A DNA stretch of 64,000 nt from Dendrolimus kikuchii. Taxonomy: Eukaryota; Arthropoda; Insecta; Lepidoptera; Lasiocampidae. The notes below the pieces were generated by a model, which did not search any database, was not told the DNA's origin, and saw nothing but the letters and a program-made list of their open reading frames with translations. Positions 33,531 through 44,835 of the stretch are shown here, one piece after another; position 1 is the first letter of the stretch, and the number at the start of each line of letters is the position of its first letter. The stretch spans positions 1,433,501 to 1,497,500 of the forward strand of contig CM034392.1 in assembly GCA_019925095.2 (NCBI GenBank). Direction: 5' to 3'. The translations under genes and the position numbers were made by a program.

Positions 33531-33671
33531 ATCTTCATGACAAGAGTTATGAATGTCAAAGAGGCAAGTGAGGTGTGTAAGAATAAGCCTAAATGGCACT
33601 CTGTTATTCGTGCCTACCCCGCAAGGGAACTGGCGTGAAGTTATGTATGTATGTAATATGTAATAATATGT
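33531..33671 (+). mobile_element. A-family RTE-like LINE, 141 bp
   Basis: Bounded by perfect 12-bp duplications aagatgcaccgc (33519-33530 and 33672-33683). It contains only the last 35 or so codons and the (ATGT)n tail. Confidence 0.85.
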
Positions 33672-33683
33672 AAGATGCACCGC

Positions 33684-34410
33684 CGCAAAGTAGCTGCGAG
33701 AGAAAGAGAAAGCGAACTCGAGCTACTCTGCTCTGCACATAGCTACACAACATCCATAGCACGCATGCTTCCATATAAAAAACATATCTTAGTTGAATCC
33801 GTTTCCACCAGTGCTAAGCTATGTGCACCAATGAATATGATTGTTGGATATCAAACGCATCCATAGCAACGTAGCATAGCACATCTCTGGTGGAAAAGCA
33901 CCATTAGAATGAAAAATTAAACTAAAAATACCGTTAAATTGCGTATGTATAATATAACCGCAAACTTAATTTAATATATAATAATATAAAGCATTATACT
34001 TATATATTATACAAATTACATTATCAACGACATTTACTACCTACCGCAAACTGGTTTTGTAGACGTACGAACAAATATATTAACTCTAATCTGACATTTT
34101 GACTTCTATGACACGCGCTACAAACATTTGAATAACATTACGAATTTTTGTACGAGCGCGTTCCACTAGTAGCTCACTACGCCCAATATGCTCCGTTAGC
34201 CGTTCCACAAGGCGACCGCGGTCGTTGTAGTCGTGGCGAAAACGGCACTAATCACGTCATCAATTTCGATCACACAACGCTCACGACCCATGTCAAGAGG
34301 TGGGTCGAATAACCGTTCCACTAGGGTTTACGATTGTAACACTGGCAAGCAAGTTGAACGGGAAAAATCGCGGTCGTTGTGAGTCCTTAATGGAACGTAA
34401 CCTATATATA
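33684..34410. other. Unassigned
   Basis: Positions 34140-34390 are less AT-rich and contain repeated words (cgcggtcgttgt at 34214 and 34370; cgttccactag at 34158 and 34314). No frame or splice support. Confidence 0.3.
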
Positions 34411-34727
34411 CCGTGTATCTGTGCAGGAACGGAGGAAGAATACAATTTCCTGCGGCCGGGCGGCCTGTCGTAAGAGGCAACTAAACAACCCACAGCCAGG
34501 AGGTAGGGCATTTGCCCGACTGGATGGCTACCACCCCTGGTCTAGAGCATACCGCCATAACAACTTTGAGTTGTGTTCCGGCATTAGTGACCAGGTTCCA
34601 GACTCACTTAAATGAGCAGCAGCGCATCTGTAGCAACTTTGGTGTTGCAAATTTCTATAGGCTATGGTAACCGCTTTCCATCAAGTGAGCAGTCTGCCTG
34701 TCTGCTGATCTCCTGCAATAAAAAAAA
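34411..34727 (+). mobile_element. B-family element, long form
   Basis: From atctgtgcaggaacgg to atctcctgcaataaaaaaa. Confidence 0.8.
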
Positions 34728-35167
34728 ATCAATTTCTTAGTGTAGCCAAGAATTCTTTTGGTCTAGTACTAAGCGTTCAGCTGTTTTGGTGGATCCAGAA
34801 TTCGAGAGTCAAACCCTACACAGATTAGCCACCAGTTTACACTTAAATGTGATAGCATATTTCCATATCATCTTGAATTTGATATGGTATGAGTATTAGT
34901 TAGCAACGAGAGTAAAGCACACTCTTATTTCTGGAGTAGCATTTGATTATTACGCCGTATGACAATTTGCTTTACGGCCATGTTGTCACTTGCAATATTG
35001 CAATACAAGCAACTTGTCGCTCGTCCGCGGCTTACAAAAAAGATAAATTACATGCCAAATGTAATTCGGTAAGGCGCAAAAACATCGCCACGCCGTGTCA
35101 CCTCGAGGACAAACGGTCACTTTCGATATTATATTACAGACTAGCATTTGCATGTTTTGTCTTCAAA
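34728..35167. other. No recognisable feature
   Basis: The 83-codon plus frame at 34943 has no motif, and its end runs into an A-family tail. Confidence 0.35.
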
Positions 35168-35176
35168 ATTGCTTAT

Positions 35177-35495
35177 ACATACATACATACATAACTTCAC
35201 GCCAGTTCCCTTGCGGGGTAGGCACGAACAACAGAGCGCCATTTAGGCTTATTCTTACACACCTCACTTGCTTCTTTGACATTCATAACTCTTGTCATGC
35301 ACGCTCGTCTGTTCTTAAGGCTCCTGACATCACCTTCTGCTAGTACACGATCAATTTGATCATGGAAGGTGTGTCGTGGCCATCCACGACTTCTGCATCC
35401 ATCCACTTTTGCATTGTATATCTGTTTAGTCATTCTTTCCACATGCCCGAACCACCGGAGCATTCCTTTCCTTACCTTCACCCCGACACTCTCTT
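35177..35495 (-). mobile_element. A-family RTE-like LINE, 5'-truncated
   Basis: Flanked by attgcttat (35168-35176 and 35496-35504). The frame lacks HDE after HVERM, as in several sister copies. Confidence 0.8.
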
Positions 35496-35558
35496 ATTGC
35501 TTATTTGCTTATCAAGGGCAATATTGCAGTATTAGGTACCTGCGTTTATTGGTCCTTT

Positions 35559-35732
35559 TTACTACGAATCTATATGCACCAACGATGCCTCTGTATTTTT
35601 ACGAGAACTCTTGCAAACTTTTGAATTACATGTCTTTTTTTTTTTTTATTGCATGAATTACTGCGAATCTATATGCACCAACGATGCCTCTGTATTTTTC
35701 ATGAACTCTTGCAAACTTCTGAATTACATGTC
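35559..35732. repeat. Imperfect tandem duplication, about 75-bp units
   Basis: Units 35559-35633 and 35658-35732 share gaatctatatgcaccaacga and tgaattacatgtc with few changes, separated by a T-rich spacer. Confidence 0.75.
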
Positions 35733-35759
35733 ACAGTACTTATAACGAATACAAAGGAC

Positions 35760-36430
35760 CATCTATAGCGTGAGACCACGGAGATCTCAGCGACATGATC
35801 TAGACAATGTCGGTGGTAGCAACCCGTAGTTGCGCGGCTTGGTAGAAGTCATACTGCGCAACTGGAGGTATCAGATTGCTGTGGCCCTCTTTTACGAAGC
35901 CGTTATGTCATAGAAGGAGTTAGCGAAGAGGTAGGGAGGAGGAAGCAAACGACGGCGAACAGGGGATCAAAGACCCCAGTACACGCACCTCCTCTCTTGA
36001 AATTGGGGGACCTCTGCCGACTTCCTTTATCGATAGCCATTTATCCGTGCAGGAACGGAGAAAGAATATAATTTCCTGCGGCCGGGCGGCCTGTCGTAAG
36101 AGAGAGAGAGAGAGAGAGAGATAGAGAAGAGAACATTTGCCCGACTAGATGGCTACCACCCCTGGTCTAAAGTATGTCGCCATAACAACCTTGAGTTGTG
36201 TTCCGGCATTAGTGACTAGGTTCCAGTCTTCCTTAAGAGAGCAGCAGCGCATTTGTAGCAACTTTGCTGTTGCAAATGCCCATAGGCGATGGTAACCGCT
36301 TTCCATCAAGTGGGCCGTCTGCCTGTCTGCTGATCTCCTGCAATAAAAAAAAAAGCCATGCGCAGAGGAGTCACGGTAGAGCATCCACGGCACTAGTTCC
36401 GAGTTCGCCGTGTCATGCATAGGGAGATTA
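35760..36430. other. GC-richer unknown sequence split by B
   Basis: Positions 35760-36040 and 36354-36430 are one sequence interrupted by a B element. Composition resembles a LINE UTR, but no family copy exists in the window. Confidence 0.35.
36041..36353 (+). mobile_element. B-family element with (GA)n replacement
   Basis: Long form, flanked by agccat (36035-36040 and 36354-36359). The segment between gtcgtaaga and catttgcccg is replaced by a 30-bp (GA)n tract. Confidence 0.8.
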
Positions 36431-37182
36431 CGCCCGGCCGTTCAGAAGTTCCACACACCCTCCGGTGTCTTCCCCGATGCCTGGAGATACCAGAGCGTTA
36501 CCAAAAAAAGAGTCATGGAGGAAGATGCCGGAGGTTTTCTCCTGGTAGAGGACCGCTTCTAACTTGCGATTCTGCGACCCTATACGGCGTTGGATGGAAA
36601 ACTGGAGAGTTTGAATGGGATTCTCCATTTATGTTGGTCAACGAGTCCTACACCCACCTTTTTTTGACTAGGAGTAATTCGTTTACGAAGTTGTGTAATG
36701 TTGTGATGACTGCTATTATTGGTGGAGCGCTCCAAATCAATCGATGTGTGTACGAAAAACTGATATTATTCGATTAGCCAGCCAATATTGGCCGCAAACA
36801 CCAATATGAGTCAAGTAAGCCAGTCCACGTTTGCCCAAAAGGCTGGCCGGACATATAATGAAAAACTTCAGACAACCGTTTCTCTATCTAATAATTAAAA
36901 AACGACATACTATAATATAAAATGAAAATAGAGTCCGTCTCACGAAACAAGGCCCACGGCAAAAATTTAATCTAATTATAACACATGAGATCGATGTCTA
37001 TATATAATGCGTGCTATGTTCGCATCAAGAAGGCCATTCAACAACCATATTCTCCGTCTTCTAGTTTTATTTAAAAGTACGTAATCTGAGTTGGCCAGTT
37101 TGCGAACCAAACTAAATAAAAAAATGGCCCAGCCACGTTATTATATTGTTTTTATTAAGCGTTTTAATGTAAATGTTACATT
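36431..37182. other. Unassigned
   Basis: The 120-codon plus frame 36415-36777 shows no motif. A mirrored frame exists on the minus strand. No exon evidence. Confidence 0.3.
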
Positions 37183-37775
37183 ATATTGTATGTCTTTGAA
37201 GACCATGGGTCATAAAAATGGACCGGACTTTTAGAAAGCTTGCGTGGGGCCATGGGAAGGCCAACACGTAGAGGCCTCTTGACAAATTTAATCTAAATAT
37301 GGCGTGACACTGACCGGCGATTATCCCTGTCTACACCACATCAAAATGCACCCAAGGACAAGCTCCGGTAAGTGTAAGACAATTGTAGGGAATGAGATTA
37401 AAAGCTATTAGGAAGAACTGCTAATGGAGTTACAGGTAGGAGACTATGGCGTCAGCCCGTCGCAATGTTTAGGGAACATGGAACAATGGGCAGACGGTGA
37501 CTCGCTACTCCCTGCATGGGCCCCAAAAAATGCCATAAAGACAGGGGCTATATGGGTGTGAGTGGCTAAGGGGTGTAGAGAGGTGCCATTAAGCCATTTA
37601 TCACTTCCACCCCTGGAGCTTGAGTCTTAGCTCTAACGATCTCCACTCCGTGCGGGTTGACTAAGGCAAGCACGGAGGCGGGGGCCTTGCCTTGACCCCC
37701 GGAGCCAGGTCCGAGGTGTTGCTACTGACCTAAGGCTTCGCCACAAAGCCCCCCTGCGAGTTTAGACGTTATATT
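37183..37775 (+). mobile_element. I-family LINE 3' region, longer copy
   Basis: It starts tgtatgtctttgaagaccat, and past the part shared with 31367 continues into a GC-rich terminal segment (37600-37770, with cttgacccccggagccagg). Confidence 0.6.
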
Positions 37776-38073
37776 TGTATGTCTTTCAAGACCACGGGCC
37801 ATAAAAATGGCCCGGACAATTGGAGGGTTTGCTTGGGGCCATGGAAAGGCCGACACGTAGAGGCCCTTTGACAATTTTAATGTAAATGTGGCGTGACACT
37901 GACCGGGGATTATCCCTGTCTACACCATATAATAATGCACCCAAGGACAAGCCCCGGCCAGTGTAGAACTATTGTGGGAAATGAGGACAAAGAGTACCGG
38001 GCTATTGGGGTGAACTGCTAGTGGTACTAGGGGTCTGGGAATATGGGGACTATGGCGTCTGCCCGTCGCAATG
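37776..38073 (+). mobile_element. I-family LINE 3' region, head-to-tail copy
   Basis: It restarts tgtatgtctttcaagaccac directly after the previous copy and stops at gtctgcccgtcgcaatg. Confidence 0.6.
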
Positions 38074-38182
38074 TTATTATATTCACTAATACTATTAAAT
38101 TGGAATCTTTCTAAAATTATTTTATCTTTCTAACATTCATAATATTTTCTTAAGTTTTCGCGACTTGTATACACCAGTGTGT

Positions 38183-38612
38183 ATATAAAACCAGCTGCCA
38201 GATCTCAAGACACTGTGAGCTCTTTCTGCGTACAACGGAACACAAACCAACTTGACTTATAATTACTTTTATTTTTCCTTCCATATATATATATATTCCA
38301 TATAAAATTATTAGAGCTAGGCATGTTTGCTAAAGAGTTGCTTGCGCCGCTTCTTCTCTTCAAGCCATAACATGTTGCGAAGCGGTAGTAAATTAGATAA
38401 GGCTCCCATAGAGTAAATAATAACCATAAACACAATCAAAATTAAATAATTAAAATTAACAAGTTGGCGGTACGCTAAATAAAACTTTAACAATACTCGT
38501 TGACACTTGACATCTTTGTCTTCCGTGATCACGGCTACTAAAAAGTGGCCGAAACGCGGAAAAACCAAAATCAAATAAAATTGCCGCGCTGAAAACCGTT
38601 ACAACGTAGTTT
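38183..38612 (+). mobile_element. F-family Penelope-like repeat, uninterrupted copy
   Basis: It carries the site tataaaattattagagc that is split by a Helitron at 9845. It ends aagtggccgaaacgcgg plus A-rich sequence. Confidence 0.6.
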
Positions 38613-39105
38613 TATTATTTCTAACATTCCATTGCACGATCGCAGCGTCCCGTCTACAAGACTTATTTCGTGAGACAAACTCTAATAAAGCAATTACACT
38701 TTATCTTGTCTATGATATTTATAGTCGATGGAGTTTTTTAATGAAAAAATATCCCCTTATAAATAAAGTGTCATTTTTTACTCCACCTCGCTATAGACAA
38801 TCCACTGTTAGACTTTGTAATTCGCAATTTGTCACTTTAATGCCGCTGGCACGGCTTCGTCTGCTTTTATTTATTGCAAATTATTTTATTTATTCCTACG
38901 AGTATGTTAAATAAACATCGGGGGTATTAATATTGGATTTTTAGACAACTATAGAATATTGAACATACCGGCAACCGAGTACGGATGAAACATTTAGAAA
39001 CATCGGCTATAAGAACCAAATGCACTGATGGGAACATAAACTGCATCAAATGTATATTTATGAAATAACGCCAGTTTACGAGTTAGGTTCTATAGTGGAG
39101 ACTTA
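38613..39105. other. No recognisable feature
   Basis: AT-rich; nothing supported. Confidence 0.35.
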
Positions 39106-39208
39106 AGGCGGCGACTGACTCATTTTCTCGCTGTGAGCAAATGCTCACAACACCTGAATGTTCGTCATGATTTTATGTTCGCCTATGCTACACCCATTCA
39201 GTTGTTTT

Positions 39209-39725
39209 TACATACATACATACATACATAACTTCACGCTAGTTCCCTTGCGGGGTAGGCACGAACAACAGAGCGCCATTTAGGCCCATTCTTACACACC
39301 TCACTTGCTTCTTTGACATTCATAACTCTTGTCATGCACACTCGTCTGTTCTCAAGGCTCCTGACATCACCCTCCGCTAGTACACGATCAATTTGATCAT
39401 GGAAGGTGTGTCGTGGCCTTCCACGACTTCTGCATCCATCCACTTTTGCATTGTATATCTGTTTAGTCATTCTTTCATCATGCATTCTTTCCACATGCCC
39501 GAACCACCGGAGCATTCCTTTCCTTACCTTCACCCCGACATACTCTTTCAGACCAACTCTCTTTCTTACTTCGGTATTAGGAACGCGGTTCTTTCTATAT
39601 CAGTGGTGTACCTTCCATCACTGCTAAAAGCACATCCAAGATATACAAACTCATTCACTTGCCCCAACATAACATCATCGACCATTATCCTTGCATTCGT
39701 TCTGGTTTCTTCTCTTTCGAACACC
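39209..39725 (-). mobile_element. A-family RTE-like LINE, internally deleted
   Basis: The (ATGT)n tail and C-terminal frame join, at about 39592, directly to the upstream LGCAFS/VFEREETRTNAR region, losing about 230 bp between. Confidence 0.8.
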
Positions 39726-39969
39726 AAGATTAACTTTTCAATGACACTGTCAAAAAGTCTCTGTTATTTTGTAGTTGTATCTAGGTAACCAATTTATTTG
39801 AATTGAGAACTCTAAAGTTTTTGTATACGGCCAGCTACAACTCCAACCGTTTTCAAAATGGCGGACGAATATATTGCGTTCTTTTTAAACTGTTACTGCT
39901 ATTTAAAGAAGAAGAAAAAGCGTGTTTCGACAGCAAACGCGCTTTGCTTCGAAAGCGTGTTTCGTGTGT

Positions 39970-40203
39970 TGCCAGGTGGTAGGGCATTTGCCCGACTGGA
40001 TGGTTACCACCCCTGGTCTAAAGTATGTCACCATAACAACGTTGAGTTGTGTTCCGGCATTAGTGACCAGGTTCCAGTTTCCCTTACGAGAGCAGCAGCG
40101 CATTTGTAGCAACTTTAGTGTTGCAAATGTCCATAGGTGATAGTAACCGCTTTCCATCAAGTGGGCCGTCTGCCTGTCTGCTGATCTCCTGCAATTAAAA
40201 AAA
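39970..40203 (+). mobile_element. B-family element, short form
   Basis: Starts at the gccaggtggtagggca boundary and ends ctcctgcaattaaaaaaaa. Confidence 0.75.
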
Positions 40204-40520
40204 ATAATTGTTAAACGACATAACAACGCAACGAGACGCGTACAAATATAGCGTACGCTAGTAACTGACTTGTAAAATTCAAAAGCATTCGCCAAAGATA
40301 CTGACAGCCGCGTGGAGCGCGCTCAAGCGCCATCGAGCTGGTCCGCTCGCTGTAGTGGTTTGCCGAATGTTCGGCTTGTAATGTGCTCACATTGAGCGTA
40401 TGCCCAAGTCAGTCGTCGCCTTTATGATTTCTGTTTTATAGTGGTGAGTTTTTTTTTTAATTCAAATATTCTAAGTCAAATGATGTACAGCTATACATTT
40501 CTATGTTTTTCATTGTGCAG

Positions 40521-40615
40521 GTCCCATGCGGTGGGTAGGCAGCCATGTCGGCCGTGATGAGCACGCTGTCCATGATCAGTGGCGGACGGCGGACACATCG
40601 CAAATTGGCCTCCAG
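40521..40615 (+). CDS. Host gene, exon with start codon (5' UTR plus N-terminal coding)
   Basis: A pyrimidine-rich acceptor ending in cattgtgcag precedes the exon, and a donor (CCAG then gtactc) follows it. The ATG is at 40545, with G at -3. An in-frame TAG nine bases before it rules out an upstream start in this exon. The coding part is 71 nt, 23 codons plus two bases. It begins MSAVMSTLSMISGGRRTHRK and ends on AG, so the intron is phase 2. The exon is GC-richer than its surroundings, resembles none of the repeat families in the window, and lies 100 bp after a PIF/Harbinger-like element. An earlier non-coding exon must exist because an acceptor precedes the UTR; I could not find it. The product is not recognised. 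The two-exon protein start is Ser/Arg-rich and basic with no signal peptide, so it is probably cytoplasmic. Confidence rests on the splice and phase match with 51093-51183. Confidence 0.6.
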
Positions 40616-41171
40616 GTACTCCCACAGATTTATATTATCGTATGATTTAGTACTCTTAATTACAGCTGTCATGGTTGACGTCTCATAAATCCTTAGCAAC
40701 AAGATTGCTAGTTCGCTATCGTTAGATAGTTTTTCTTCATAAACTTAGGATCTTGAGGAATCCTAATTTTCATGTGGAATTATGAAACATTCTACAATTT
40801 AACCATAGAGTAATAAAGAGTGCAAAAAATAAAGTTTTAATTGACCCATCTACAAGATTGCAAAATAATATTTTGTCCGTCTGTCCATGTCCGTGAAACG
40901 CACAATGAATTAAGAGTCCGCTCTATCCAATTGTGCTGATGTTAACAGTTTTAATTCTTAAAGGTACGTAAATTTTAATCTAAAAGATAGATCAGGAGTT
41001 AATTACTTTTCAGTTATATCAAAGCAATTTTAAAGATGAGATTATTTTCTTATAAATTACAATCATTATATTCAAAATGTAAGATAATTTAATTTTTAAA
41101 CCAGAATATATTATTAAAATATAACCTATTTCGGCAAAAATGAAGTATATAAATCAAAGCTATTTTAGATC
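40616..41171. other. No recognisable repeat (intronic)
   Basis: AT-rich intron start; nothing supported. Confidence 0.4.
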
Positions 41172-41395
41172 GATAGATAGATAACACTTTATTGCTCACC
41201 AAAATAAACAAAATGCATAATTACAATACTTCTTCGCAAAACAACAGGCGGCTTTGTCGCTAAAAGCGACCTCTTCCAGGCAATCTAGTTTAAAGGAAAT
41301 TCTTAACTAATCTGGCGATGTAGGTGGAGCAGAAAAAAGATAGGACTGTACAATTTAAATATACATACTTACACTAATTTATAAATTTAATACAT
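41172..41395 (-). mobile_element. P-family LINE 3' end
   Basis: The minus strand reads ggaagaggtcgcttttagcg ... gtgagcaataaagtgttatc plus (TATC)n at 41170-41185. Confidence 0.65.
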
Positions 41396-41745
41396 ACATG
41401 ACTGAGTTAGAGGCTGGCAACGCTGCTTCAAAAGCTGAAGCTCTCAAGCGGCGCAAATATGGAACCTTAGGAAGGGGTTACATATTTGTGCCGTTTGGAG
41501 TTGAAACATTAGGTACGTGGGGTCCGTCGGCAAAGAGTTTCTTCAAAGAGATTTGCAAGAAACTCTTTGATGCCACCCGTGATCAGAAGGCTGGCTCATA
41601 TTTCGCCCAACAAATAAGCATCGCCATACAGCGCGGCAATGCAGCCAGCCTTCTGGGCACGCTCCCATCTAGCAGCGATTTGTTACACAGTCTCTAATCG
41701 CTTGCACTGTATATTAAATAACAATAATACATACATAACTCCAGA
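41396..41745 (+). mobile_element. G-family LINE C-terminal fragment
   Basis: Open frame from ELEAGNAASKAEALKRRKYG through VPFGVETLGTWGPSA to SIAIQRGNAASLLGTLP and a stop. It lacks the RPDGMTLIPW part. The ATG is incidental to truncation. Confidence 0.7.
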
Positions 41746-41776
41746 CACACTTATAGAATACCAATATATATGTATA

Positions 41777-42079
41777 TTTATACATATAATAAAATTGTAG
41801 AGGTCGAATTTATGTACAATGAAAAAAAATGCTAAAAACCGAGTCAGTTGGATGTAACAAGTGAAATAGAACTAATTTAGATTTTTTTCAAACTTTTTGT
41901 TTCTCCGTTTGTCTGCCTGTTTGTACCGGCTAATGTCCGAAACGACTGGACCGATTTAAATTAAATTTTGTATGGTGGTAGCTAAGTCCCTGGATACTTT
42001 TGATCCCAAAAAATTAAAAAGTTCCCGTGGGATCGTTAAAAAACCGCACCACGCGGACAAAGTCGCGGGCATCAGCTAG
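41777..42079 (+). mobile_element. Non-autonomous Helitron
   Basis: Copy of 1456-1759. The start is TT instead of TC; the end is cgcgggcatcagCTAG followed by T. Confidence 0.7.
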
Positions 42080-43130
42080 TAGGAAATAATCTAAATATCC
42101 ATTCCTTTATATTGCATGTGACGTTAGATAGCGCTATCACATTTAATTTTTTCCAACCATTATTATTTGTAAAAATTACCAACACATAGGGTGGACTCTT
42201 AAAGCGTTCTCTAATTAGAACAAAAATAAATTCACGAGGCTTTTGTTGTTGTGCGATTTGGGTGGCAATGGCTTGACCAATACTCGCGTGGCATGCCAGC
42301 ATCGGCCACCTATTAACATACTTGCATGGGCATCGCCGGTCGTATCGTACGTAGGTGGGATGGCTGGTATATGTTGAGAATGTTCTACAGCGAAACATTA
42401 ATGACTGCTATTCCTATTGAATCTGCAAGGTTATTGACCATTAGAAAAACCATGGCTAGAATGATTTTTATCACATAAATCATCACATTTTATTACATAA
42501 ATCACATTAAACACCTTTTGTGTCTAAATGTTTATTACTTTAAATTATAATGTTATAAAATTCTAAACACGCCGTGTCTGTACATTAAAGCTATTTAAAA
42601 AACAAACTGGAATAGGCTATATAAACGATAGAGAACACGATGCAATTCACTTAAGAACTAGTGGGCCGAGTTCGATGTGGTTGACGCTGATCGATAGCTA
42701 ATTCATACTACTACTTTCTATTCTGGGAAGCAGACGGGATTTTTTCTGGGAATAATTTAAAATGGTCAGATTAAAAAAGATCGAATTCCAATGTGATTTT
42801 TTCACAGATTAATAACAAATTTTATGTAATAAAATGTGTATTCTTTTTATCCCGGGAATCCCGCGGGAATTGTCCCGGGAGCGGTTTGAAGTTGTTAGCT
42901 TACTCCGACGCTGCTTCTACTAAAGAGATAGCTTTTTTTTAAATGATGCAGCATATTGTGTCCCGGGACTCCTGCGGGAATTTCAAGTCATGGACGAAGT
43001 CGCGCTCATATAATAGTTGTATATAAATTTACAAGAATATTAATGTCATCTACCCAATTACTATAATATAAAAGATCTGTAAAGGGATCAAGTTTTTTCA
43101 ATAAATTTAAAATAAGTAAAATAAATACAG
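42080..43130. other. No recognisable feature
   Basis: The 108-codon minus frame (42072-42398) has no motif. The words cccgggaatcccgcggg and cccgggactcctgcggg recur (42851 and 42962), perhaps a short dispersed repeat. Confidence 0.35.
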
Positions 43131-43355
43131 GGGGATTTGTTCGGACCAGCAGATTCCGAAAATGCAATTTTTAGAATTTCCTGTCTGTCTGTTATAACGT
43201 GAAAACTACTAAACCGATTTAAATGAAACTCATCACAGAGCTTTTTCTTTATATCCCGGATCATCACTTAGGATACCTTTTATCCCTATAAATAACATCG
43301 TTTCCGTGGGACAAATGAATATAGACAAAAATGTGGCGCTGTGATTGTATTTCTT
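43131..43355 (+). mobile_element. R-family repeat
   Basis: Contains cggaccagcagattccg, ctgtctgtctgtta, ctaaaccgatttaaatg, cgtttccgtgggacaa and gtggcgctg in order. Pieces of the same series are at 8972, 45176-46250 and 59280-59500. Confidence 0.5.
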
Positions 43356-43486
43356 TCTTTCTTTCTTAGCAAAATAGTAAATGACGCCATTTATCTTGTT
43401 AATTTCTAAGTAAGCTCAAACAGACAAACTGCTTTTTCTCGTTTCAAATTCATTGTATGAACTCGACCCCTTTATTTATTAAATTA

Positions 43487-44146
43487 CTAGCTGATCCGGC
43501 AAACTTCGTACCGCCTCAGAATCAATAAATAAAAAACATTGATTTCTGAACGACTTTACTAAACATTTGATGTTCGTCCCGCCCTTTAGAAATCAATTAA
43601 ATTTAAAATTTAATTGATTTCGGAGTTTTTGGCGGGAACTGAAAGGAGACGTTGTGCTGTACAGTTTTATTTTCTAAAAATGTGTAAAATTGCTCTAAAA
43701 TGAACAATAGTTGTAGGATATTGATAGTTTTTGAGTAGTAATTATGTGTTTTGTGAGAAATGTGAACTGTATAGTCAAATGTGGCCTTTTGAGTTTTCAC
43801 AAGCACTCCGTTGAATGGTGTTAGTTGTAGCCTACAATACAACTGCGCGACTATTATACGAAGACTTAAACATCAGAATTGGCTGTATGGACTAAAGATT
43901 CCTTTGCCTGCCTTTGTGGCGAATACAACTACTACTACTACTTAATTGATTTCTAAACGACGGGACGAACATCAAATGTTTGACAGGTAGGAATAGTTTC
44001 TAAGGGAAAGCGAAATTGTTGTTTTTACTATATTCCAAGCCTTTTTTCATATTTACTCACCTTTTAAACCTTTCCTGGACTTCCATTAATTATTCAAAAC
44101 GAAGTATAGCCAAATCAGTCCAGCCGTTCTCCGAGTTTTAGCGAGA
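43487..44146 (-). mobile_element. Helitron with nested D and an inverted internal piece
   Basis: Left end CTAGctgatccggcaaactt, right end near ctccgagttttagcgaGA. It is homologous to 9845-10176. A segment at 43575-43600 is an inverted copy of 43942-43970, making a palindrome beside the D insertion. Confidence 0.65.
43622..43941 (+). mobile_element. D-family retroelement with variant 3' tail
   Basis: Perfect 12-bp duplications ttaattgatttc (43610-43621 and 43942-43953) bound it. The 5' half is typical D. The 3' half changes after about 43815 and ends in (CTA)n instead of poly(A). Confidence 0.85.
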
Positions 44147-44163
44147 TTAACGAACAGCAATTG

Positions 44164-44229
<66 letters not shown>
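44164..44229. repeat. (TA)n microsatellite
   Basis: About 33 uninterrupted TA units between the Helitron and the G element. Confidence 0.95.
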
Positions 44230-44230
<1 letters not shown>

Positions 44231-44232
<2 letters not shown>

Positions 44233-44835
44233 ACGTGCCAGCCGTTCTGGAACCGAACGGCCTGGTCCGCGACGATGGCAAGAGACCCGACGGTATGACT
44301 TTAATACCCTGGACCTTGGGAAGGCCGCTTGTGTGGGACGTTACCTGTGTCGACACACTGGCGCCTTCTCATCTCCAGGAGTCCAAAGTTGGGGCTGGTC
44401 GCACTGCCACTTCTGCCGAAAACCTCAAACGGCTAAAATATGCAAACCTTGGAACAGGTTACATATTTGAGCCGTTTGGGGTGGAGACCTTGGGCCCATG
44501 GGGGCCAAGTGCCCACAAATTATTTAAAAATATTAAAAAACGTCTGGTCGATACAACAAGAGACCGGAAGGCTGGAGCTTACCTCGCTCAAAGGATTAGC
44601 CTCTGTATCCAGCGAGGCAATGCTGCCAGCCTTCTAGGTACAATGCCCAGCGACAGTGGTCTGGTGGGGCTGGACGGGCCTTGATACAGGTTTTTTTTTA
44701 ATTTTATTTTTAAGCTAGGTTTATTTATATTATGGATTATGCCCTCCTTTTTTATTTAGTTCTAGTTTTTAATTTTAGGTTTATTTTTCATACTGTAGTT
44801 TAGTTTTAGTATTTAATTGTATTTTTTTATTCATG
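44231..44835 (+). mobile_element. G-family LINE C-terminal ORF and 3' UTR
   Basis: The most intact G copy: an open frame of 149 codons from 44235, 5'-truncated. Seen in it are RPDGMTLIPW (residues 17-26), WDVTCVD (34-40), VETLGPWG (83-90), and QRIS..IQRGNAAS (119-132), then a stop at 44684. This block is known to me as the C-terminal part of many invertebrate reverse-transcriptase proteins. The RPD ... WDVT ... VET spacing suggests, as an inference only, a PD-(D/E)XK-like nuclease fold. The AT-rich UTR matches 47398-47540. A truncated A element abuts its end. Confidence 0.75.

Larger units (their letters stand above)
39106..40421. mobile_element. PIF/Harbinger-like element with nested A and B
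   Basis: Ends aggcggcgactgact and agtcagtcgtcgcct are inverted repeats with one mismatch, flanked by TTA (39103-39105 and 40422-40424), as in PIF/Harbinger. Inside, 39858-39930 encodes MADEYIAFFLNCYCYLKKKK, like the start of Harbinger nucleases. The frame is cut by B, and the rest of the transposase is absent. It lies 100 bp upstream of the host start-codon exon. Confidence 0.65.

Noticed and set aside
36415..36777. 120-codon plus frame downstream of a B element
   Set aside because: No recognisable motif and no splice or codon-bias support. Left as unassigned.
44164..44229. (TA)n tract as a regulatory or origin element
   Set aside because: A plain microsatellite at a Helitron/LINE junction. 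No further signal.
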